This document shows, in pieces, positions 15,648 through 22,930 of a DNA stretch of 47,315 bases. Within the stretch, counting starts at the first letter, position 1. Each line of letters begins with the position of its first letter. The notes below the pieces were generated by a model. It was not told where the DNA came from and did no database searches. It worked only from the letters and a program-made list of their open reading frames with translations. The position numbers and the translations under genes were made by a program. This stretch comes from an uncultured Desulfovibrio sp. (GTDB taxonomy: Bacteria; Desulfobacterota; Desulfovibrionia; Desulfovibrionales; Desulfovibrionaceae): positions 1 to 47,315 of the forward strand of contig CALBAX010000101.1 of assembly GCA_937926875.1 (NCBI GenBank). Direction: 5' to 3'.

Positions 15648-17642
15648 ATGCCTACCCGCAGACAGTGTGCCAACGCCATCCGCGCCCTTGCCATCGACGC
15701 CATCGAGAAGTCCCGTTCCGGTCATCCCGGCGCCCCCCTGGGCATGGCCGACATGGCCGAAGCCCTCTGGCGCCACGGCTTCAAACACAATCCCGCCAAT
15801 CCCGGCTGGATGGATCGTGACCGCTTCGTGCTGTCCAACGGTCACGCCTCCATGCTGCTCTATGCCGTGCTGCACCTCACCGGCTACGACCTGAGCATGG
15901 ACGACATCCGCAACTTCCGCCAGCTGGGCTCCCGCACCCCCGGCCATCCCGAATGCGACGTGACCCCCGGCGTGGAAATGACCACCGGTCCCCTGGGGCA
16001 GGGCATCTCGTCCGCCGTGGGCATGGCCCTGGCCGAAAAGATGCTGGCCACCCGCTTCAACACCCCCGAACACACGGTCATCGACCACCACACTTACGTG
16101 TTCCTCGGTGACGGCTGCCTCATGGAAGGCGTGTCCCACGAAGCCTGCTCCCTGGCCGGCGTGTGGGGCCTGGGCAAGCTCATCGCCCTGTACGACTCCA
16201 ACGGCATCTCCATCGACGGCAAGATCGACGGCTGGTTCACCGAAGACGTGGCCGCCCGCTACAAGGCCTACGGCTGGCAGGTCATCGGCCCCGTGGACGG
16301 CCATGATGCCGGGGCCCTGGACGCCGCCCTGGCCGAAGCCCGCGCTGACGCCGAGCACCCCAGCCTCATCATCTGCAAGACCCACATCGGTTTCGGTTCC
16401 TCCAAGGCCGACTCCGCCTCCTGTCACGGCTCGCCCCTGGGCGTGGACGTGGCTGCCGCCACCTGTGCCGCCCTGGAATGGCATCAGCCCGCGTTCTCCG
16501 TGCCGGACGACATCGCCGCCGCCTGGGACGCCCGTGAAGCCGGCAAGAAGGCCGAAGCCGAATGGCAGGCCCGTTTCGACGCCTACCGCGCCGCCTGCCC
16601 CGAGCTGGCCGCCGAGCTGGAACGCCGCATGAAGGGCGACCTGCCTGCCGACTGGGCCGGCATCGCCGCCGCCATGGTCAAGAAGGCCGTGGAAGCCGGC
16701 GAGAGCATCGCCACCCGCGTGGCCTCCAGGAAGGCCCTGGAAGAACTGGTGGGCAACCTGCCCGAGATGCTGGGCGGCTCTGCCGACCTGACGGGCTCCG
16801 TGGGCACCAAGACCAGCCATTCCGTGGACTTCGACCCCGCCACCTGCACCGGCAACTATCTGGCCTACGGTGTGCGCGAGTTCGGCATGAGCGCCATCAT
16901 GAACGGCCTGGCCCTGCACGGCGGTTTCATCCCCTACGCCGGCACCTTCATGGTCTTCTCCGATTACGCCAAGAACGCCCTGCGCCTGGCGGCCCTCATG
17001 GGCACCCGTGCGGTCTGGGTCTTCACCCACGATTCCATCGGTGTGGGCGAGGACGGCCCCACCCACCAGCCCATCGAACAGGTGCCCGGCCTGCGCCTCA
17101 TGCCCGGCCTGGATGTCTGGCGCCCCTGCGACACCGTGGAGACCGCCGTTGCCTGGCAGTGCGCCCTGGAGAACGCCCACCGTCCCACCTGCCTCTCGCT
17201 CTCCCGCCAGAACCTGCCCTTCGTCAGCCGTGACGCGGCCCAGGTGCAGGCTATCGCCCGCGGCGGCTATGTGCTGCGTGACTGCGACGGTACCCCCGAG
17301 CTCATCCTCATGGCCACCGGCTCCGAAGTGGGCATCACCCTTGAGGCCGCCGAGGCCCTGACCGCCGAAGGCCGCAAGGTGCGCGTGGTCTCCATGCCCT
17401 GCTGCGAGCGCTTCGACGCCCAGGATGCCGCCTATCGCGAAAGCGTGCTGCCCGCCGCCGTGCGTGCCCGCGTGGCCGTGGAAGCCGCTGCCGCCGACTA
17501 CTGGCGCAAATATGTGGGCCTGGACGGTGCCGTGCTCGGCATGACCGGTTTCGGTGCTTCCGGCCCGGGCAAGGCCCTGGCCGAACACTTCGGTTTCACC
17601 GCCGCCCACCTGGCCGACATGGCCCGCCAGCTGCTGGGCTAG
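15648..17642 (+). CDS. tkt: Transketolase
   Basis: A 664-residue thiamine-diphosphate enzyme that moves two-carbon units between ketose and aldose phosphates. Visible are SGHPGAPLGMADMAEALW (26-43), the ThDP/magnesium site GDGCLMEGVSHEA with N at NGISIDG, the pyrimidine-domain start EFGMSAIMNGLALHGG, THDSIGVGEDGPTHQPIEQ and the C-terminal domain. The length is standard. ATG at 15648 follows AAAGGA. It follows rpe closely and ends at a terminator (17810) after a palindromic repeat. Confidence 0.96.
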   Translation: MPTRRQCANAIRALAIDAIEKSRSGHPGAPLGMADMAEALWRHGFKHNPANPGWMDRDRFVLSNGHASMLLYAVLHLTGYDLSMDDIRNFRQLGSRTPGHPECDVTPGVEMTTGPLGQGISSAVGMALAEKMLATRFNTPEHTVIDHHTYVFLGDGCLMEGVSHEACSLAGVWGLGKLIALYDSNGISIDGKIDGWFTEDVAARYKAYGWQVIGPVDGHDAGALDAALAEARADAEHPSLIICKTHIGFGSSKADSASCHGSPLGVDVAAATCAALEWHQPAFSVPDDIAAAWDAREAGKKAEAEWQARFDAYRAACPELAAELERRMKGDLPADWAGIAAAMVKKAVEAGESIATRVASRKALEELVGNLPEMLGGSADLTGSVGTKTSHSVDFDPATCTGNYLAYGVREFGMSAIMNGLALHGGFIPYAGTFMVFSDYAKNALRLAALMGTRAVWVFTHDSIGVGEDGPTHQPIEQVPGLRLMPGLDVWRPCDTVETAVAWQCALENAHRPTCLSLSRQNLPFVSRDAAQVQAIARGGYVLRDCDGTPELILMATGSEVGITLEAAEALTAEGRKVRVVSMPCCERFDAQDAAYRESVLPAAVRARVAVEAAAADYWRKYVGLDGAVLGMTGFGASGPGKALAEHFGFTAAHLADMARQLLG

Positions 17643-17663
17643 GCTCAGGACTCATGACGTTTT

Positions 17664-17776
17664 GTTTTGAGGGGGAAGAGAGCCCTTTGCTTTGCTGTCC
17701 TTACGGCCTGACAGGCACGGCCTGCGGCCGTCTTTCGGGGCGCTGCTCGCGGCCAAAAGGGTCCCTCCCCTCAAAC
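17664..17776. repeat. Element with inverted ends (repeat family, copy B)
   Basis: The left end GTTTTGAGGGGGAAGAGAGC (from 17664) is an imperfect complement of the right end, which reads CCAAAAGGGTCCCTCCCCTC from 17753. The inner left part carries GCTTTGCTGTC, shared with copy D near 28858. It looks like a small non-coding repeat between the tkt stop and its terminator. Confidence 0.55.
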
Positions 17777-17809
17777 TCCCCTCCTTCCAAAAACCGCGCA
17801 TAAAAATAT

Positions 17810-17855
17810 GGCCCGGGACCACGGGATGACATGCCCCCAGGTCCCGGGCCTTTTT
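17810..17855 (+). terminator. Intrinsic terminator of tkt
   Basis: The perfect 11-bp stem GGCCCGGGACC/GGTCCCGGGCC, with a 19-base loop, is followed by TTTTT. Confidence 0.85.
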
Positions 17856-18120
17856 GCGTCCTGTCTGGAGCGGGCCTCACGACACACGTGCAGGCATGGC
17901 CCAGAGAGGTTTTCCATCACCCATGGCCGCGCCTCGGCCGCCGGGCTGCGCCCTTCAGGAGCTCTGTGCGGCGGGCGGGGATCTTTTCCGGGGGAGGCAT
18001 CTCCCTGACCGTAAGGGCCGGGCTGGACTTTCCGCTTCGGGGAACATATCTTTTTGACAAACCGGACGCCGTGTCCCGGCCCTTCCCGGTGATCCCTTCC
18101 CTGACAAAAAGGAGGCAGAC

Positions 18121-19293
18121 ATGCCCATCAGACTGTTGCAGGACATGGAATGCAGCGGCAAGACCGTTGTCATCCGCCAGGATCTCAACGTGCCCATGAA
18201 AGACGGCCGCATCAGCAACGACAAACGCATCCGTGCGGCCCTGCCCGGCATCCGCATGGCGCTGGACAAGGGCGCGGGCGTGATCCTGCTCTCGCATCTG
18301 GGCCGTCCCACCGAAGGTGTGGTGGAAGAAAAGTTCTCCCTGGCGCCGGTGGCTGCCCACCTTTCCGGCCTGCTGGGCCGTCCCGTGAAGCTGGCCGCCG
18401 ACTTCGACGCCGCCAAGGCCGCTCCCGGTGAAGTGGTGCTGCTGGAGAACATCCGCTTCTTCAAGGGCGAAAAGAAGAACGACCCCGAACTGGCCGCCAA
18501 GCTGGCCGCTCTGGGCGACATCTACGTCATGGACGCCTTCGGGGCCGCCCACCGCGCCCACTCCTCCACCGAAGGGGCCGTGCGCGCCGCCAAGGTGGCC
18601 TGCGCCGGGCCGCTCATGGCCGCCGAGCTGGACGCCTTCGCCAAGGTGCTGGATGCTCCCGCCCGTCCGCTGATGGCCATCATCGGCGGTTCCAAGGTCT
18701 CCACCAAGCTGGGCCTGCTGGACAACCTGCTGGGCAAGGTGGACACCCTCATCGTGGGCGGCGGCATCGCCAACACCTTCCTGGCCGCTGCCGGCTACGG
18801 CGTGGGCACGTCCCTGTATGAACCCGAGCTGGTGGACGACGCCAAAAAGGTCATGGCCAAGGCCAAGGAACTGGGCAAGACCCTGCCCCTGCCCGTGGAC
18901 GTGGTCACGGCCAGGGAACTGGCCCCCGGCCAGACCGCCACGGTCTGCGACGTGGACAAGGTGCCCGCTGACGAGATGATCCTGGACGTGGGCCCCAAGA
19001 CCGTGGAACTGTACGCCGGTCTGTTGCAAAAGGCTGCCACCGTGGTCTGGAACGGCCCCGTGGGCGCCTTTGAGACCGATCCCTTCGGCGCGGGCACCAA
19101 GGCCCTGGCCGAAGCCCTGGCGGCTTCCCCCGCCTTCGTGGTGGTGGGCGGCGGCGACTCCGTGGCCGCTGTGGAAAGCTACGGCCTGGCCGACAAGATG
19201 GGCTACATCTCCACCGGCGGCGGCGCCTCCCTGGAGCTGCTGGAAGGCAAACTGCTGCCCTCCGTGGCCGCCCTGCAGGATCGCGGCGAATAA
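18121..19293 (+). CDS. pgk: Phosphoglycerate kinase
   Basis: A 390-residue glycolytic kinase transferring phosphate from 1,3-bisphosphoglycerate to ADP. It shows VVIRQDLNVPMKDGRI (16-31), the substrate histidine/arginine motif LLSHLGRPTEG, ENIRFFKGEKKN, GGSKVSTKLGLLDNLLGKVD and the nucleotide loop GPVGAFE, ending in GGGDSVAAVESYGLADKMG. ATG at 18121 follows AAAAGGAGGCAG, a strong ribosome-binding site. It is a single gene with its own terminator (19305). Confidence 0.96.
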   Translation: MPIRLLQDMECSGKTVVIRQDLNVPMKDGRISNDKRIRAALPGIRMALDKGAGVILLSHLGRPTEGVVEEKFSLAPVAAHLSGLLGRPVKLAADFDAAKAAPGEVVLLENIRFFKGEKKNDPELAAKLAALGDIYVMDAFGAAHRAHSSTEGAVRAAKVACAGPLMAAELDAFAKVLDAPARPLMAIIGGSKVSTKLGLLDNLLGKVDTLIVGGGIANTFLAAAGYGVGTSLYEPELVDDAKKVMAKAKELGKTLPLPVDVVTARELAPGQTATVCDVDKVPADEMILDVGPKTVELYAGLLQKAATVVWNGPVGAFETDPFGAGTKALAEALAASPAFVVVGGGDSVAAVESYGLADKMGYISTGGGASLELLEGKLLPSVAALQDRGE

Positions 19294-19653
19294 CTGACGT
19301 CTTCCCCGGAGGGGCCTGTCCCCTCCGGGATCTTTGTCATCTTTTCGGAACGACAGACGCCCGGCAGCCTCATGGACCCGGCCCGCCCGGCTTCGCTGCG
19401 GTCCGCAGGCGCCCTCTTTGCCCTGCTGTTCCCCCAACATCCCCTGGAGCGCCGGCGCTCCTTGAGGAGAGGGCTTTTTCCCCGGCGGGCAGCCAAAAAA
19501 GCATTCCATCACGGCAAATGCCCTCCGGCACGTTGCGCGGACGGCCCGGCTGGGGTATCATCGCCCTGCGTCCGGCAAGGGGGAGCCCCCTTTGCCGTAC
19601 CACCGTCCGCGGGCCCCGGCCCGCCCCCTCTTTTGTCTTTTATGGAGGAAAAT
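19294..19653. other. Intergenic region between pgk and the methyltransferase gene
   Basis: These 360 bases hold the pgk terminator and then GC-rich sequence without a supported gene. The methyltransferase frame is open upstream to 19372, but that stretch is proline/arginine-rich and lacks a ribosome-binding site, so I treat it as leader. Confidence 0.5.
19305..19336 (+). terminator. Terminator of pgk
   Basis: The perfect 10-bp stem CCCGGAGGGG/CCCCTCCGGG with a 5-base loop lies 11 bases past the pgk stop. The T run (ATCTTTG) is short. Confidence 0.65.
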
Positions 19654-20427
19654 GTGCGGCGTTTTTATCAGGAAAGCTGGCAGGGAATCCCGTTTACGTC
19701 ATTCTCGCACATTTCTTTTTTCCATCTGGCGGAACCCAAGTTCTACGCCACCTTCTATGAAGAGCTGTTCCGGCGCTTCAAGGACTGGGACGATCTGCCC
19801 GCCGTCTGGCGGCAGAACAAGCGCAAGGATGCCCAGTGGCTGGCCGCCCGGCTGCGCGAACAGGCCGCCCTGCGCCCGGAAGGTCCCGGCCCGCTGCGCG
19901 TGCTCTCCATCGGCAGTGGCGTAGGCTATATGGAACATTGTCTGGTGGAGGAGATGTCGGCCGACGAGCTGGAGCTGCACGTCAACGAGCCCAGCACCGT
20001 CAGCATGCGCTGGCTGCGCCGCCATGTGCCCAACGAGCGCATGTATATCGGCATGCCCCCGGCCTGCCTGCCGCCGGACGTCTTTTATGACGTCATCTAT
20101 CTTTCCGCGGTGGACTACAGCATCCCCACCCGCGAGCTGCAACATCTGCTGGGCGAATTGCGGGCACAGCTCGTGCCCGGCGGCCAGCTCATCTGCCTTT
20201 CGGCCTCGCTGCTGCAGGAAGACAGCTTCATCGGCAGTTTCGTCAACGCCCTCAAGATCGTCATCCGCGGCTTCCTGCACTTTCTGGGCATCCGCCGCCA
20301 GCAGTTCTGGGGCTGGCGCCGTACCCGCGACGAATACCGCGAACTGCTGCGCAAGGCGGATTTCCGCCATCTGGAAGACGGCTGGCTGGAAGACGGCTTC
20401 GAGACCTACTGGATACGCGGCTGTTGA
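19654..20427 (+). CDS. Class I SAM-dependent methyltransferase-like protein
   Basis: About 257 residues from GTG 19654. An N-terminal alpha-helical part (FYQESWQGIPFTSF, FFHLAEPKFYATFYEELF) precedes a Rossmann-type methyltransferase core. LRVLSIGSGVGYMEH fits motif I, ELHVNEPS the acidic end of strand 2, YDVIYLSAVDYSI motif IV and LVPGGQLICLS the next strand. GTG 19654 is preferred since GGAGG lies 5 bases before it; the in-frame ATG at 19642 has no ribosome-binding site. The substrate is unknown. It is a single gene with a terminator (20457) inside the end of the convergent FliM-like frame. Confidence 0.75.
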   Translation: MRRFYQESWQGIPFTSFSHISFFHLAEPKFYATFYEELFRRFKDWDDLPAVWRQNKRKDAQWLAARLREQAALRPEGPGPLRVLSIGSGVGYMEHCLVEEMSADELELHVNEPSTVSMRWLRRHVPNERMYIGMPPACLPPDVFYDVIYLSAVDYSIPTRELQHLLGELRAQLVPGGQLICLSASLLQEDSFIGSFVNALKIVIRGFLHFLGIRRQQFWGWRRTRDEYRELLRKADFRHLEDGWLEDGFETYWIRGC

Positions 20428-20440
20428 GCCCGTCCCTACA

Positions 20441-21154
20441 CTAGGCCTGTTGCACGATCCCGGATGCGCCTGCCGCGTCCGGGATATTTTTTTCCCGGCC
20501 GGGATCGGGCAGGGCCGGGCATGCGCCAAGGTGGGTGCTGAAATCCTCGGGCAGGCACAGGTGCAGGGCCCCGGCACGGCCGCCCAGCAGGCTGTGGAAG
20601 GCCAGATGCCAGACCGGCTGCTCATCAGGGGTCAGCAGGGCCAGACGCGGCAGGGACAGGCTGTGGCCGCAGCGGGGATGCCAGGACGACGGTTTGCCGG
20701 CCAGATCGAAAGCGGCCAGAAAGCGGTCCGCGAACTTGCGGGCCAGCATGGTCTCCAGCACGGTCAGGGGACGCTGCCCCGGGCGTTCGAAGCCCCCCGC
20801 ACCAAAGAACTCTTCCAGCAGGCTGAACACGAAGGCCCTGTCCAGCACGAGCAGCGCGGGCTCTTCCAGGCCCTCCAGCTCCACAGCACAGCAACAGGAA
20901 GCCTCGCGTATGCTGTCCGCCACACTGCCGAAAGGACGACGGCGCACAGGCAGCGGCGTCAGCGCCAGCAGGCGCCCCCGCTGCTCCTCCATGCTGGCGG
21001 CGCACAGACGGGCGCAGCGCGCGGCCAGGGCATCCAGCCGGGTTCCGGCCTCCGCCGGAGCGGCCGCTCCGGCCGGGGGAGCGTCTTTTCCTCCGGCGGC
21101 AGGCAGGCCGTGCAACAGGGCGGCGATCTCTTCCTGTGAAAGTATGCTGCTCAT
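20441..21154 (-). CDS. FliM-like flagellar switch protein lacking the SpoA domain
   Basis: A 237-residue protein. The start MSSILSQEEIAALLHGLP matches the CheY-binding N terminus of FliM, and the middle resembles the FliM middle domain (LLALTPLPVRRRPFGSVADS, LVLDRAFVFSLLEEFFGAGG, HLAFHSLLGGRAGALHLCLP). FliM is usually about 330 residues and ends in a SpoA domain that joins FliN. Here the frame stops after the middle domain, and its last 20 or so codons run through the terminator of the convergent methyltransferase. No SpoA sequence follows. The ribosome-binding site is weak. It may be a decayed fliM or a SpoA-less variant. No other flagellar gene is in the window. Confidence 0.7.
   Translation of the reverse strand: MSSILSQEEIAALLHGLPAAGGKDAPPAGAAAPAEAGTRLDALAARCARLCAASMEEQRGRLLALTPLPVRRRPFGSVADSIREASCCCAVELEGLEEPALLVLDRAFVFSLLEEFFGAGGFERPGQRPLTVLETMLARKFADRFLAAFDLAGKPSSWHPRCGHSLSLPRLALLTPDEQPVWHLAFHSLLGGRAGALHLCLPEDFSTHLGACPALPDPGREKNIPDAAGASGIVQQA
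20457..20493 (+). terminator. Terminator of the methyltransferase gene
   Basis: The 12-bp stem ATCCCGGATGCG/CGCGTCCGGGAT (one mismatch) is followed by seven T. It overlaps the 3' end of the FliM-like frame on the other strand. Confidence 0.85.
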
Positions 21155-21259
21155 GACTGTCGATTTCCCGTAGTTTGCGGAAAAAGGATGCAAGAACGAG
21201 GCCAAACGCCCAAGCCTCCGAGGCTTGCCTTGCCCGGCGCCTTGAGGCAGTGTGGCGGC

Positions 21260-22930
21260 ATGAAGCTTTGTGTCCACGAACTGGCCCGCACGACCGCGGG
21301 GCAGGATGAACTCCCTGCCGCGCCCCCGCGTTGCGGCCATGCGGCCCCCGGCGACGACCTGGCCCGGGCCGTCTGGCTGGGCGGGCTGGCGGCGCCCGTG
21401 CCCCTTTGTTCCGGCCTGGGCCGTTGCGGCCGCTGCCGGGTCCGCTTCCATGACCTGTCCGTGGCGCCCGCTCCCCTGCCGGAAGAAGAAGAGATCCTGG
21501 GCCCCGACCTGCTGGCTGGGGGCTGGCGTCTGGCCTGCCGTCGTCAGATAACTGACGCCATGGGCCCGGAACTGCATCTCGATGTGCCCGCACCGGAAAA
21601 AATGACGGTCACCACCACGGCCGCGCCCTCCCTCCCGGCACAGGAACATCTGGCCCTGGCCGTGGACCTGGGCACCACGTCCCTGTACTGGCGCCTGCTC
21701 GCCGTCCCCGATGCCCGAGAGACGCAGCCCTCTGACGATCTTTCCCTGCTCTGCCGTCCGCCCCTGCCGGTGGCCGTGCTGGCCGAAGGGCACGACCTCA
21801 ACCCGCAGGCCGGGGCAGGAGCGGACGTCATGTCCCGGCTGGCCGTGGCCAGCGCGCCCGAAGGCCGGGCCCGGCTCGCCCGGCTGGTGCGCGAGCATCT
21901 GGCCGCCCTGCTGCAACAGCAGACCACCTTCCTGTCCGGCATCCCCGTGGAGCGGCTGGTGCTGGCGGCCAATACGGCCATGACCGACATTTTTCTGGAC
22001 AGGGACATCAGCGGCCTGTGTGCCGCGCCCTACCGGCGCAGCCATGCAGGCGGCTGCGGCCTGACCGTGGAAGGGCTGCCGCCGCTGCTGATCCCGCCCC
22101 TGCCCGCGCCCTTCGTGGGCGGCGACATCAGCGCCGGGCTGCTCCGTTTGCTGGCCGGGGGCCTGCCGCGCCCGCTGCTGCTGGCCGACCTGGGCACCAA
22201 CGGCGAGCTGGCCCTCGTGGATGCCCAAGGCCGCCTGTGGCTTGCCAGCGTCCCGCTGGGCCCTGCCCTGGAAGGCATCGGGCCCCAGTGCGGCCGCATG
22301 GCCGGGCCGGGGAGCATCACCCGTTTCGAGGTCTCGCCCCTGGGCCTGGCCTGCCACAGTGTGGACGGCCCCCTGGCGGCCGGGGCCGATGTGCAGGGCA
22401 TCAGCGCCACAGGCTATCTTTCCCTGCTGGCCCTGCTGCTGCGGCTGGGCTGTCTGGATGCGGACGGGCATTTCCGCACGCCCGCCTCACCGCTGGCCCG
22501 GCGTGTGGCCCCGCCGCCCCAGCAGGCCCGGACGGGGCTGCGCCTGCCCCTGCCGTACGGGCAATGGCTGGCCGCCGCCGACGTGGAGGAGCTGCTCAAG
22601 GTCAAGGCCGCCTTCTCGCAGGCTCTGGAGGCCCTGCTGCGGGCTGCGGGCCTGGCCGCCGCCGATGTGGCCTGTCTGGCCCTGGCCGGTGCCCTGGGCG
22701 AGCATTGTCCGCCATCCTGCCTGGAAGAGCTGGGCTTCTTGCCCCCCGGCATGGGACGGCGTGTGCGTGCCGTAGGCAACAGCTCGCTGGATGGCGCCGC
22801 CCTGCTGGCCGCCGAGCCCTGGCGTCTGCCCGTGCTGGCCCGCTGGTGCGCCGCGGCCACGCTCGTCCCTGTTGCTGAAGATCCCGGCTTCCATGCCGAT
22901 TACCTGCGCCATATGCGCTTTGGAGTCTGA
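21260..22930 (+). CDS. ASKHA/DUF4445 protein, reductive activator of corrinoid enzymes (RACE)-like
   Basis: A 556-residue protein in two parts. The N terminus is a plant-type [2Fe-2S] ferredoxin fold with C50-X5-C56-X2-C59 and C93. The rest is an ASKHA ATPase with AVDLGTTS (135-141), ADLGTNGE (309-316) and ALAGALGEH near the C terminus. RACE proteins use ATP to reduce corrinoid proteins from inactive Co(II). No corrinoid methyltransferase lies nearby, so its partner is unknown. ATG 21260 is chosen as the family-like start, though its ribosome-binding site is modest. Its stop abuts the ATG of the Rsm22-like gene, so the two are one unit. Confidence 0.82.
   Translation: MKLCVHELARTTAGQDELPAAPPRCGHAAPGDDLARAVWLGGLAAPVPLCSGLGRCGRCRVRFHDLSVAPAPLPEEEEILGPDLLAGGWRLACRRQITDAMGPELHLDVPAPEKMTVTTTAAPSLPAQEHLALAVDLGTTSLYWRLLAVPDARETQPSDDLSLLCRPPLPVAVLAEGHDLNPQAGAGADVMSRLAVASAPEGRARLARLVREHLAALLQQQTTFLSGIPVERLVLAANTAMTDIFLDRDISGLCAAPYRRSHAGGCGLTVEGLPPLLIPPLPAPFVGGDISAGLLRLLAGGLPRPLLLADLGTNGELALVDAQGRLWLASVPLGPALEGIGPQCGRMAGPGSITRFEVSPLGLACHSVDGPLAAGADVQGISATGYLSLLALLLRLGCLDADGHFRTPASPLARRVAPPPQQARTGLRLPLPYGQWLAAADVEELLKVKAAFSQALEALLRAAGLAAADVACLALAGALGEHCPPSCLEELGFLPPGMGRRVRAVGNSSLDGAALLAAEPWRLPVLARWCAAATLVPVAEDPGFHADYLRHMRFGV

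Larger units (their letters stand above)
17643..18120. other. Intergenic region between tkt and pgk
   Basis: No gene is seen in these 478 bases. They hold a 113-bp element with inverted ends (17664-17776), the tkt terminator (17810-17855), and then about 260 bases up to pgk. TTGACA occurs at 18054 but no good -10 box follows it, so the pgk promoter is not placed. Confidence 0.5.
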
